64,000 nt of DNA, from contig NZ_FNZN01000003.1 of NCBI RefSeq assembly GCF_900109345.1, positions 62,001 to 126,000 of the forward strand, read 5' to 3'. Numbering within the stretch: position 1 is the first letter of the stretch; every line of letters begins with the position of its first letter. This stretch comes from Maribacter orientalis (GTDB taxonomy: Bacteria; Bacteroidota; Bacteroidia; Flavobacteriales; Flavobacteriaceae). A program made the position numbers and the translations under genes. The notes beneath the pieces were generated by a model, which did not search any database, was not told where the DNA came from, and was given only the letters and a program-made list of their open reading frames with translations. Below are positions 17,507 through 25,884 of this stretch, one piece after another.

Positions 17507-18232
17507 TTGCAAGTCGAAATAAAAAATCCAAGAATCAGATGTTACAAATGCATGAGGCCTTTAAGCACATGTATTTGTAAACACCTTAGTGCTTTCAAGA
17601 CTAAAACTCGTTTTATTATTCTTATGCACCCGAAAGAGTACAAAAAGGAAAAGAACGGAACAGGGTATATGACTAATCTTCAACTTGAAAATTCAGAAAT
17701 TATAGTTGGTGTCGATTTCAGCAATAATGATCGTGTAAATGAAATATTGACCAATGAGAAAAGTTGTTCTTTCTTACTTTACCCGGGAAAAGATAATTTT
17801 AACCTATCCAAAAGAAAAGACTCGGAAATGAATTCTTTTATGGGTAAAACTCCTCATATCTTCCTTCTCGATGGTACATGGCCTTGTGCCCGTAAAATGC
17901 TTAAACTAAGTAAGAACTTGCAAAAATTAAAAAGAGTGAGCTTTGATAATAGTATAGAATCAAAATTTATGATCAAGCAGCAGCCAGAATCTCTTTGTCT
18001 CAGTACTATTGAGTCAGTCTATACGGTCTTAAATTTACTTAAGAAAGGTGGGGTAGAAGAATGCGAGACGAAGGACTTTCTTTCTCCTTTTGAAAAAATG
18101 ATCGAGCATCAACTCGAATATATTCTAAACCCAAATAGTAAAAACTATTGTTCAACTGCGAACAGAGAGATTCTTCCCAAGAAGATGTATAGGAATAATA
18201 CGGAAAGAAATATTGTTTTTGAACTAGAATAG
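17507..18232 (+). CDS. DTW-domain protein (tRNA acp3U-type transferase family)
   Basis: 241 aa with a TTG start at 17507. There is no in-frame ATG before codon 16, and a later start would cut the Zn-binding CYKCMRPLSTCIC that opens the family. GAAAGGAAA upstream may be the ribosome site. The name motif appears as DGTWPCARKM near residues 121-130. DTW proteins (TapT/DTWD type) transfer the 3-amino-3-carboxypropyl group of SAM to uridine in tRNA; whether this member does so is inferred. The gene sits exactly between two copies of the neighbouring gene's 3' end, which hints at arrival by insertion or duplication. Confidence 0.85.
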   Translation: MQVEIKNPRIRCYKCMRPLSTCICKHLSAFKTKTRFIILMHPKEYKKEKNGTGYMTNLQLENSEIIVGVDFSNNDRVNEILTNEKSCSFLLYPGKDNFNLSKRKDSEMNSFMGKTPHIFLLDGTWPCARKMLKLSKNLQKLKRVSFDNSIESKFMIKQQPESLCLSTIESVYTVLNLLKKGGVEECETKDFLSPFEKMIEHQLEYILNPNSKNYCSTANREILPKKMYRNNTERNIVFELE

Positions 18233-18299
18233 ATGGAATTACTGAATCAATACCGAATAAATCAAGTATTATGAAAACTGGTTGTAACACCACGTATAT

Positions 18300-18404
18300 A
18301 GCCCGAAAGAAGTTTCAACAAATAGGTGATCTCATACTAAAAAATGTAGCCATTTGCCTTGCGGCTTATACTATAGTTGAGGAGATGAAAAAGTTAATCA
18401 AGTA
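18300..18404 (+). pseudogene. Second, orphan copy of the YkgJ-type gene's 3' end
   Basis: Reads KKFQQIGDLILKNVAICLAAYTIVEEMKKLIK-stop in two blocks (KKFQQIGDLILKNV, then AAYTIVEEMKKLIK), against KKFQQISNLTLKNV and AAYTIVEEMKKLMK in the intact gene. It has no start and no upstream coding region. The non-coding tail that follows (to about 18500) also matches the region after the intact gene. Confidence 0.8.
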
Positions 18405-18513
18405 GTTTTGTTTAATTCTTGCTAATTTTAAGATTATTAACTTGGATACATAAACAAGATATCATTAATGATGTTATTCATTTGTTAGCAACAATTTTGA
18501 AAAGGTTAAGCAT

Positions 18514-19140
18514 GTGAAGATAGACGAAGCATTACTTAAAAAAATGTCAGAAGGTATTTTGAGGTTTGGTGCGGTTTCGGAAGTAGGATTCAAGAAACTA
18601 GCTGATTTTGGTTGGTATGTAGATGCTCACATCTCTTTAGGATATAGCACTAGTTTGATGGAAAAGGCAATGGAGGGTGATGTGGAGTTTTTAAACAATT
18701 TCTTTATTGATTATTACCAAAAAGCTATTAAACAAAGAATAAGTAGTTTTAAGTTAAAGCATAATGCGAGATTGGATATTATAAAAGAAGCTATTGATTG
18801 CCATAATGAAAAGAAGTACTATGCCTCAACAATTCTATTCTTATCCCAGGCAGATGGCATGTGTGGTGGTTATTTGTTCAAAGGTGGGAATAGAAAACAA
18901 GAATTAAAGAAATATCTAGCAACTTCCGAATATGGGAGTTTTTTCTTGTTGCTACTTAATTCTATAAATCAGAAAAGTGCTATAGATTCATTTTATCCAG
19001 AAGAATCAGGTGATTATGAAAGTGACTTAAATAGGCATGGAGTAATTCACGGTTACAATACTAGTTTTGGAACCAAAGAGAATAGCCTTAAGGCATTTTC
19101 TTTACTCTGTTTTGTAAATGATTTTGTAGACCGATATTAA
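18514..19140 (+). CDS. HEPN-like protein with an RxxxxH motif
   Basis: 208 aa with a GTG start (MKIDEALLKKMSEG); no in-frame ATG fits better. Mostly helical by composition. The segment LNRHGVIHG near residues 172-180 gives R-x4-H, followed by SFGTKENSLKAFSLLCF. This matches the C-terminal pattern of a widespread uncharacterised bacterial family and resembles the catalytic R-x4-6-H of HEPN ribonucleases. LFLSQADGMCGGYLF is a second conserved-looking block. No nucleotidyltransferase or other partner gene is adjacent, so a toxin or defence role is only a possibility. It stands just after the duplicated YkgJ fragment. Confidence 0.7.
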   Translation: MKIDEALLKKMSEGILRFGAVSEVGFKKLADFGWYVDAHISLGYSTSLMEKAMEGDVEFLNNFFIDYYQKAIKQRISSFKLKHNARLDIIKEAIDCHNEKKYYASTILFLSQADGMCGGYLFKGGNRKQELKKYLATSEYGSFFLLLLNSINQKSAIDSFYPEESGDYESDLNRHGVIHGYNTSFGTKENSLKAFSLLCFVNDFVDRY

Positions 19141-19218
19141 AAACTGTTGCCAACAACACCTCTAATAAAAACCCTTCGTCCATTTCAAACTTAAATCGAT
19201 AACCATTATTTTTACTAC

Positions 19219-20058
19219 ATGGAACAAATCATATCTTATTTCGAAACCATACCAGCTGTACATCGTTCTTTAATATTGGTAGGCGGAATAACGTTCTTTT
19301 GGATATTAGAAGGTATTGTACCGTTGTTTAATGGGGGCTATGACAAATGGAAGCATTCCTTGCCTAATTTCTTTTTTACATTGACTACTATCGTTATTAA
19401 TTTTCCATTGGCATTTTTGCTCTTAAAAACATCTGATTGGGCAGTTATCAATGATTTTGGTATCATAAATTGGTTGCCAACAATGCCCTTATGGGCTTAT
19501 GTTTTTTTAGGTGTCGCCCTATTAGACTTAATTGGCGCTTACACGGCACATTTAGTAGAACACAAAGTAAAACCGTTGTGGATGGTACATTTGGTGCATC
19601 ATACCGACCATAATGTCGATACGACCACAGCGAATCGACATCATCCGTTAGAGAGTGTCATTCGTTATGTTTTTACATTGCTTGGGGTATTTATTGTTGG
19701 TGCTCCTATCGGCATCATTATGTTATATCAAAGCCTGTCTGTAGTGCTTTCCCAATTTAATCATGCGAATATCAAGCTACCAAAAGGGGTAGATAAAGCA
19801 TTGAGCTATGTGTTGATTTCACCAGATATGCATAAAGTACATCACCATTATGTATTGCCCTATACAGACAGTAATTACGGTAATATTTTCTCGTGGTGGG
19901 ACCGTTTGTTTGGAACCTTCATGCATTTAGATAGAGATAAAATCATCTATGGTGTTGATACCTTCCCAGACGAGGTTGCAAATGGAAAAATTAGTTCATT
20001 GCTGAAGTATCCGTTTGCGGGCTATCGTAAACCTACAACTGATATTACCGAAGATTAA
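19219..20058 (+). CDS. Sterol desaturase / fatty acid hydroxylase family membrane protein
   Basis: 279 aa. Four or so hydrophobic segments (about residues 16-34, 48-70, 92-112, 150-178) and the di-iron histidine boxes: HLVEHKVKP and HLVHHTDHN near 112-135, NRHHP near 139, and HKVHHHY near 204-210. Members hydroxylate or desaturate lipids in the inner membrane using O2 and a di-iron centre. The substrate lipid (carotenoid, sphingolipid, sterol-like or fatty acid) cannot be told. The stop is 3 bp from the stop of the convergent namZ-like gene, leaving no room for a separate terminator. Confidence 0.88.
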   Translation: MEQIISYFETIPAVHRSLILVGGITFFWILEGIVPLFNGGYDKWKHSLPNFFFTLTTIVINFPLAFLLLKTSDWAVINDFGIINWLPTMPLWAYVFLGVALLDLIGAYTAHLVEHKVKPLWMVHLVHHTDHNVDTTTANRHHPLESVIRYVFTLLGVFIVGAPIGIIMLYQSLSVVLSQFNHANIKLPKGVDKALSYVLISPDMHKVHHHYVLPYTDSNYGNIFSWWDRLFGTFMHLDRDKIIYGVDTFPDEVANGKISSLLKYPFAGYRKPTTDITED

Positions 20059-20061
20059 TTT

Positions 20062-21300
20062 CTAATAAAGCAGATATTTCGCTCTAATTTTTTTAAATCT
20101 GTCTAAGTCTGGCTGCCATGATGCTTTGATTTCAGCATCTGAATTACCTGCTTCAATTTGTTTTTGCAACTTCTCGGTACCAGCGTGTTTCGTAAAACCA
20201 CTCGTGAGAAAGAATTTACTTTTGTCTGTGGTATGGGTATAGGCATCAATAATATAATCCATCGTTACCTCATTCATTCGTTGTGTTTTACCTAAATCTT
20301 TTCCGTAACATAATTTACCTTCTTCCTTTGGGTGTTTAGAACCAAAATTCGGCTCAGGCGTATAGGTGAAATTATAGGCCATGCTGTCTAAAAAAGAAGC
20401 TCCGTAGCGTTGAAACTGAAACTCTGTTCCGCGACCAGCATTCACATTTGTACCTTCAAAAAGACCAAGGCTAGGATAAAGTGTTATAGAGATGTCATTT
20501 GGTAAATTCGGTGAAGGCCGTATGGGCAAACTATAAAAACTAGTATGGGTCCAGTTTTCTAAAGGTATAACTGTTAAATCTACTTTTGTACTATTTTCTA
20601 GCCATCCTTCTTCATTGATCATGGTAGCATACTCACCAATCGTCATACCATAAACTAAAGGAATTTTGGTCATTCCTAAAAACGAAGTATGTGCAGCTTC
20701 CATCGTTGGTCCGTCAACATAATGCCCGTTGGGGTTGGGCCGGTCTAAAACCATCACAGCAATTCCTTTTTCAGCGCATGCTTCCATTACCAATTGCATG
20801 GTCGCTATAAAGGTGTAGAAGCGAACACCAACATCTTGTATGTCAAAAAGCACTACATCCAAATCTTCCAATTGCTCTTGACTAGGTTTTCTGTTCTTAC
20901 CATATAAAGAAATAAGGGGTAGTCCTGTTTTAGTATCAGTACTGTTTTTTACATGTTCACCGGCATCGGCCTGACCTCTAAAACCATGCTCAGGAGCAAA
21001 GACTTTCTTGATGTTCACATTTAAAGAAAGCAACGAATCGACTAAGTGTGTATGGCCTTCATTATTAAATATAACGCTGGTTTGATTAGCTACAATCCCT
21101 ATTTTCTTCCCTTTTAATAAAGGTAGGTAGGCATTGGTTCTATTGGCAGCAACAATTATTTCTTTTGTTGCTTTCTCAATTTGTGGTTCAGAAGGTGGCG
21201 GTGTTGTAGAGGCTATCTTTTCAGTTTGGTTTCCGCAGGTGGCCAATACCAAAAACCATAATAAAACTGTACTTTTGAAATTGGATAAAAATAACATCAT
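20062..21300 (-). CDS. Exo-beta-N-acetylmuramidase NamZ-like (DUF1343) lipoprotein
   Basis: 412 aa. The N-terminus MMLFLSNFKSTVLLWFLVLATC is a lipoprotein signal, although the n-region is unusual. The DUF1343 body shows GIVANQTSV, FAPEHGFRG near residues 90-98 (with the Glu implicated in catalysis in NamZ), FDIQDVGVRFYT, LDRPNPNGHYVDGP and GRGTEFQF. NamZ enzymes release MurNAc from the non-reducing end of peptidoglycan fragments for recycling. The start codon abuts the start of a divergent permease gene with no intergenic base, so each promoter must lie within the other gene's coding DNA. Confidence 0.88.
   Translation of the reverse strand: MMLFLSNFKSTVLLWFLVLATCGNQTEKIASTTPPPSEPQIEKATKEIIVAANRTNAYLPLLKGKKIGIVANQTSVIFNNEGHTHLVDSLLSLNVNIKKVFAPEHGFRGQADAGEHVKNSTDTKTGLPLISLYGKNRKPSQEQLEDLDVVLFDIQDVGVRFYTFIATMQLVMEACAEKGIAVMVLDRPNPNGHYVDGPTMEAAHTSFLGMTKIPLVYGMTIGEYATMINEEGWLENSTKVDLTVIPLENWTHTSFYSLPIRPSPNLPNDISITLYPSLGLFEGTNVNAGRGTEFQFQRYGASFLDSMAYNFTYTPEPNFGSKHPKEEGKLCYGKDLGKTQRMNEVTMDYIIDAYTHTTDKSKFFLTSGFTKHAGTEKLQKQIEAGNSDAEIKASWQPDLDRFKKIRAKYLLY
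21270..21277 (+). promoter_or_regulatory. Candidate -7 box for the permease gene, inside the namZ-like gene
   Basis: TACTTTTG fits TAnnTTTG and lies 24 bp before the TTG start at 21301, within codons 8-10 of the opposite-strand gene. It would account for expression of the permease despite the zero-length gap. No clear -33 TTG at the right spacing. Confidence 0.35.
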
Positions 21301-22542
21301 TTGAATCTAGAATATTTTATCGCCAAACGGCTTATAAAGGGTAAGGAGCATAAAATTAGTATATCCGCACCAATAATAAAAATAGCAATTGCCGCAATTG
21401 CTATTGGTGTAATCATGATGTTAATTGCCATTGCTACAGGACTTGGGTTAAAGGAGAAGATTCGAGAAAAAATCACCGCCTTTAACGGTCATGTTCAAAT
21501 CTACAATTACGATAATAATAATTCGGAAGTCTCTGTCGTGCCAGTTAGTACCGAACAGGATTTTTATCCTGAATTCAAAAGTGTTGATGGTGTTGTTCAT
21601 ATACAGGCCGTAGCAACCAAGGCGGGTATCATTAGAACAGAAGAAACTTTTGAGGGCATTATCGCCAAAGGTGTTGGCACAGACTATAATTGGGCGCCAT
21701 TTAAAGAATTTTTGATTGATGGGGTTTTGCCTGATTATAATGGGGAATTGAATTCTGATGTGTTGATATCGAAGATAATGGCAAACCGGTTGAACCTTAA
21801 AGTAGGCGATTCTTTCTTCACCTTTTTTTTGAGGGATGATGCAGCCGATAAAATTCCCAACCAAAGAAAATTTACAATTACCGGAATTTATGATAGCGGT
21901 TTCGAAGAAATTGACGGACTCTATATTTTTATTGACATACGGCACATACAACGTATGAACAAATGGAAAGATACCGAGGTTGGTAATTTTGAAATTTTCT
22001 TGAACAGTTTTGATGATATTGATGAAAAGAGCAATGAAATTTATGGAGAAACGGTAGCTAGCTTAGATACCAAATCAATTAAGGATAAGTATTATAAAAT
22101 TTTTGAATGGATAGGGCTTTTCGATTTTAATATTGCTTTGATTATTGGAATTATGATTATCGTTGGTGGTATTAATATGATTACGGCTTTGCTCGTTTTA
22201 ATTTTAGAACGCACCCCTATGATTGGCATTTTAAAAGCCTTAGGTATGCCAAATTGGAGTATTCGTAAGGTATTTTTATATAATGCCGCATATCTTATTG
22301 GAGTAGGTCTTTTCTGGGGTAACCTCATTGGACTCGGGTTCATTTTTGTACAGGAAAAATTTAAAATCTTCAAGTTTCCAAACCCAAAGGAATATTACAT
22401 CGAATATATTCCTGTAAGTATAGATTTGTGGACGATTCTTCTTTTAAATATTGGGGTTTTATTGCTATGCCTATTAATGCTGTTGATTCCATCATATATC
22501 ATTACAAGAATAACTCCGGTGAAAGCGATTCGATTCGAATAG
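21301..22542 (+). CDS. LolC/LolE-type ABC transporter permease
   Basis: 413 aa with a TTG start: an in-frame TAA lies 9 bp upstream and no ATG is available. The protein has one N-terminal membrane segment (about residues 24-47), a ~210-residue periplasmic MacB-like domain (FNGHVQIYNYDN...), then three C-terminal segments (about 272-300, 322-345, 378-402) of the FtsX fold, ending TRITPVKAIRFE. By family it is part of a lipoprotein-releasing (LolCDE) system at the inner membrane. The ATPase partner is not adjacent. Confidence 0.87.
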   Translation: MNLEYFIAKRLIKGKEHKISISAPIIKIAIAAIAIGVIMMLIAIATGLGLKEKIREKITAFNGHVQIYNYDNNNSEVSVVPVSTEQDFYPEFKSVDGVVHIQAVATKAGIIRTEETFEGIIAKGVGTDYNWAPFKEFLIDGVLPDYNGELNSDVLISKIMANRLNLKVGDSFFTFFLRDDAADKIPNQRKFTITGIYDSGFEEIDGLYIFIDIRHIQRMNKWKDTEVGNFEIFLNSFDDIDEKSNEIYGETVASLDTKSIKDKYYKIFEWIGLFDFNIALIIGIMIIVGGINMITALLVLILERTPMIGILKALGMPNWSIRKVFLYNAAYLIGVGLFWGNLIGLGFIFVQEKFKIFKFPNPKEYYIEYIPVSIDLWTILLLNIGVLLLCLLMLLIPSYIITRITPVKAIRFE

Positions 22543-22595
22543 TGTCTTTTTAATAGCTAAATCTATTTTTAATCTTTCATTAACCCCCTTTTTGG

Positions 22596-22603
22596 TAAAT
22601 TTG
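22596..22603 (+). promoter_or_regulatory. Candidate -7 box for the M20 peptidase gene
   Basis: TAAATTTG, a full match to TAnnTTTG, 17 bp before the ATG at 22620. No clear -33 TTG. Confidence 0.4.
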
Positions 22604-22619
22604 AGGTAAAACACATTAG

Positions 22620-23915
22620 ATGCGTCAAAAATTAGTACTTACCCAAATTTTTCTGTTGTTCATGGTCATTGCAAATGCCCAGAAACTTACTAAAAACGAA
22701 AAAAAAATTGTTAAAAATATTGAGCAGAATAGTGCCGAAGCAATTTCCTTTTTAGAAAAAGTCGTAAATATCAACAGCGGTACCTTAAACCTAAAAGGAA
22801 TAGAAAAAGTAGGTAAAGAATTTGCAACCGCTTTTGAAGAAATAGGATTCGAAAGTACGTGGATACCGATGCCGGAAGAAATGAATAGGGCCGGACATTT
22901 ATTTGCTGAAATTAAAGGTTCTAAAGGCAAGAAATTATTGCTCATCGGTCATTTAGATACGGTTTTTGAAGAGGATAGTCCGTTCCAGACTTTCGAAATG
23001 GTCAATGATTCTATAGCACATGCACCTGGGGGCAATGATATGAAAGGTGGTGACGTAATCGTACTTTATGCTTTGAAGGCCTTGAAAGAAAACGGACTTT
23101 TAAAAGATGCCCAAATTATTGTTGCTTTTACCGGTGATGAAGAAAGTACGGGTAACCCTTTAGAAGAAAGTAGAAAAGATTTAATTGCCGCGGCCAAAAG
23201 AAGCGATATAGCTTTAGGTTTTGAAACTTCAACCGGCTTCAATTATGCTACTGTGGCGCGTAGAGGTTCATCTGATTGGAAAGTGGTAGTGGAAGGCAAA
23301 AGAGCACACTCCTCAGGTATATTTAGCGAAAATACCGGTGCAGGGGCCATATTTGAAATGTCACGGATTTTAAACGGATTTTATACCGATGTTAGAGGTG
23401 AAGATTTATTGACCTTTAATCCGGGTACTTTGCTCGGTGGTACTTTTGTGGAGTTTGATGAAATGACAAGTAAAGGCACTGTTTTTGGTAAAACAAATGT
23501 GGTTGCCCAAAAAGCCGAGGTTCGTGGCGGACTCCGTTTTATATCCGAAGAACAAAAAGAACGTGCACGTGATAAAATGAGAGAAGTGGTTTCGAATAAT
23601 TTACCGCATACCACTGCTACGGTAACTTTTGAAGATAGTTACCCTGCCATGCAGCCTACAAAAGGAAATGAAGAACTATTGGCTAAATTAAATACCGTAA
23701 GTCTTGATCTAAACCAAGGTGAAGTTATTGCATATGATCCCGGTAAGCGAGGTGCGGCCGACACCTCTTTCGTTGCAGAATATGTAGATTGTTTAGATGG
23801 TTTAGGTACTATGGGGAATGCGGCCCATACACCTGAAGAAACGGTTAATTTGAATACCATTGAAGCACTTACCAAAAGAACGGCACTATTAATTTACAGA
23901 TTGATAAATGAGTAA
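22620..23915 (+). CDS. Secreted M20-family metallopeptidase (glutamate carboxypeptidase-like)
   Basis: 431 aa. Signal peptide MRQKLVLTQIFLLFMVIANA, cleaved before Q. The co-catalytic zinc residues are visible: GHLDTVFEED near 109-118 (His, Asp), PGGNDMKGG near 137-145 (bridging Asp), GDEESTGNP near 171-179 (general-base Glu and ligand Glu), and AHTPEE near 404-409 (His). A dimerisation domain with GKRAHSSGIF lies in between. It is probably a periplasmic or exported exopeptidase acting on C-terminal glutamate-like residues. It overlaps the next gene by 8 bp. Confidence 0.92.
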   Translation: MRQKLVLTQIFLLFMVIANAQKLTKNEKKIVKNIEQNSAEAISFLEKVVNINSGTLNLKGIEKVGKEFATAFEEIGFESTWIPMPEEMNRAGHLFAEIKGSKGKKLLLIGHLDTVFEEDSPFQTFEMVNDSIAHAPGGNDMKGGDVIVLYALKALKENGLLKDAQIIVAFTGDEESTGNPLEESRKDLIAAAKRSDIALGFETSTGFNYATVARRGSSDWKVVVEGKRAHSSGIFSENTGAGAIFEMSRILNGFYTDVRGEDLLTFNPGTLLGGTFVEFDEMTSKGTVFGKTNVVAQKAEVRGGLRFISEEQKERARDKMREVVSNNLPHTTATVTFEDSYPAMQPTKGNEELLAKLNTVSLDLNQGEVIAYDPGKRGAADTSFVAEYVDCLDGLGTMGNAAHTPEETVNLNTIEALTKRTALLIYRLINE

Positions 23916-24693
23916 TATAACAACCCTTAAGGTCGGAAATCAAATAGTAACCATTGAAGACGGAGAACTTATAGGTTATACCGTTTCTGGTCATGAATTT
24001 ATGCACCAAAAAGGGAATCCTGGTTGGCGAAGTGTCGATACCGAAATGTTTCCAATCATTGGCCCAACAAACGAAGCTGGGTTTAAGGTTAGTACACCAA
24101 AAGGCGATGCTACCCAAGACCAACATGGTTTGCTTCGAGAAATGAAATATACGGTTACTGAAAGTACCGCAAGTGAAGCTGTTTTTGCTAAAAAATACAG
24201 CGCAAATACAGAGATTTTGAATTCTAAATATCCTGCAAAATCAACAGCTGAAAAGCTTAGCTGGCCATATGATTTTGAATTTAATAAGACATTCGAGCTA
24301 AAGGATAAGGAGTTGGTAATAACCTTTACCATTTCTGGTGACGAAGGTATGCCGTTTATGCTGGGATATCATCCTGCATTTATGCTTCATTCTAAAAACC
24401 CGATAATTTCAGTCGGCGATAAAGAAATTTCAATTGATGAGGTGATGGCAGTAGGCAGTAGGGCATTGCAAGTGCCTAACACGAATGTTATTAGCTTAAG
24501 TGATGAGAAAAAATTACAAATTTCAACGGAAGGTTTTAAACATTTTATGCTTTGGACCGAAGTGCCAAATATGGTTTGTATAGAGCCTATAACTTTCTAT
24601 CCTTATGCAGTAAAACAGAAAAATTTAGCTGACGGTTTTATGCACTTAACCAATAAACCGAGCAAATTTAAAGTAGGGTTGAAACCAATGTAG
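23908..24693 (+). CDS. Aldose 1-epimerase-family protein
   Basis: 261 aa. A galactose-mutarotase-like beta-sandwich: QDQHGLLREMKY (near residues 70-81) holds the His-containing motif, MLGYHPAFML (near 150-159) the second catalytic-type His, and EPITFYPYA the Glu-containing end strand. It resembles LacX-like epimerases acting on unknown sugars. No signal peptide. The ATG lies within the last codons of the M20 gene, so translation is likely coupled. Confidence 0.85.
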   Translation: MSNITTLKVGNQIVTIEDGELIGYTVSGHEFMHQKGNPGWRSVDTEMFPIIGPTNEAGFKVSTPKGDATQDQHGLLREMKYTVTESTASEAVFAKKYSANTEILNSKYPAKSTAEKLSWPYDFEFNKTFELKDKELVITFTISGDEGMPFMLGYHPAFMLHSKNPIISVGDKEISIDEVMAVGSRALQVPNTNVISLSDEKKLQISTEGFKHFMLWTEVPNMVCIEPITFYPYAVKQKNLADGFMHLTNKPSKFKVGLKPM

Positions 24694-24721
24694 TTCTTAG
24701 CTTATCTAAAATGCCTGAAAA

Positions 24722-25495
24722 ATGTGTTACGATATAAAAGCCAGTTTAGAGGCACAATTAAAGCGAGCGAAAAGAAATCAAGATTTAAAGGCGATTGAAG
24801 AGATTCTTGAAAAATTAGTTCCCCTTACTGATTTACCGCTACACCATGCCTCTGGATTTTCGCATCCTGAGGTATTGATTTATACCAATGAAGACCCATT
24901 TTATCCAATTGTGGCCACTTGGGGCCTCATACCACATTGGGTTAAAAGCGTTGAACAGCAAAAGAAAATTTGGAACAATACTTTAAATGCCAGGGTAGAA
25001 ACCATTTTTGAAAAACCAGCATTTAAAGACGCTGCAACTGAGAAAAGATGTATTCTTTATGTTGACGGATTTTATGAACATCACCATTATAAAAATCAAG
25101 TATATCCGTTTTTTATCCAACGAAAAAATAAGGAACCATTAGCACTTGCCGCTCTCTGGTCTGAATGGATCAATCCCGATGATGGGGGTACTATTACATC
25201 TTTTTCCATCGTTACCACAAAAGGGAATACAATGATGTCTAAAATTCACAACAATCCAAAGTTGAATGAACCCCGAATGCCATTAATGCTTTCTGATGCT
25301 ATGGAAGAGCAATGGCTTACATCATCAAGGGATTTTGAAAATAAAATAAAGGAATTGTTGAGTGACGATACCGATGTAGTTTTGAATGCGTACACCGTAG
25401 GTAAACTACGGGGTAAAAATTACATCGGTAACGTAGTATCGGTTTCAGATGAAGTCGTATACAAAGAATTGGAAGCCGAAGAATTAAATTTGTAA
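24722..25495 (+). CDS. SOS response-associated peptidase / HMCES-type DNA-protein crosslinking protein (YedK family)
   Basis: 257 aa. It begins MCYD, so Cys2 becomes the N-terminal nucleophile after Met removal and would form a thiazolidine link with abasic sites in single-stranded DNA. Other family marks are TWGLIPHWVK, NARVET (Asn and Glu), CILYVDGFYEH, and the active-site His in MSKIHNNPKLNEPRMPLML. It lacks the usual GR after Cys but keeps all catalytic positions. Cytosolic; shields abasic sites at replication forks. The TfoX-like gene follows after 65 bp. Confidence 0.92.
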   Translation: MCYDIKASLEAQLKRAKRNQDLKAIEEILEKLVPLTDLPLHHASGFSHPEVLIYTNEDPFYPIVATWGLIPHWVKSVEQQKKIWNNTLNARVETIFEKPAFKDAATEKRCILYVDGFYEHHHYKNQVYPFFIQRKNKEPLALAALWSEWINPDDGGTITSFSIVTTKGNTMMSKIHNNPKLNEPRMPLMLSDAMEEQWLTSSRDFENKIKELLSDDTDVVLNAYTVGKLRGKNYIGNVVSVSDEVVYKELEAEELNL

Positions 25496-25503
25496 TCATT
25501 GGG

Positions 25504-25803
25504 TACAGAGAGTTTTTACCCGACCGCGTTCGACAACGATTAAAAAGGTAAAGGAAAAAGATGATGGGCGGCCTCAACTTTATGGTAAATGGTAAAATGT
25601 GTTTAGGAATTCTTTCCGATAAAAAAAGTGAAGAGCATAAGGTAATGGTGCGAGTTGAAAAATTAAATTATAAAGAATTATTGAAACGACCTGGTAGTGA
25701 ACCAATGGATTTCTTTGGTAAACCCATGCGCGGATTCTTATTTATAGGCGCAGATGGTTTTGATAGCGAAGATGAATTAGATTTTTGGGTAGAAAATTTT
25801 TAG
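25504..25803 (+). pseudogene. TfoX/Sxy N-terminal-domain gene, probably broken by an early in-frame stop
   Basis: The intact frame from ATG 25561 gives 80 aa: MMGGLNFMVNGKMCLG, then EPMDFFGKPMRGFLFI, the core of the TfoX N-terminal domain. The same frame upstream reads YREFLPDRVRQRLKR before a TAA at 25549-25551. That stretch matches the first helix expected of the family (Y..FLADRIRQ.L). A nonsense change therefore seems to have cut off the first ~20 residues, or the shortened protein is used from 25561. No ATG precedes the upstream part in frame. TfoX relatives act near competence regulation in gamma-proteobacteria; the role in Bacteroidota is unknown. Confidence 0.65.
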
Positions 25804-25884
25804 AATTTAATAGACTTTTGAACCCGTAAAGTAATGGTCGTAAATACATCTTCGAATGCTCCTTGAAATGATTAAATTTACCAT

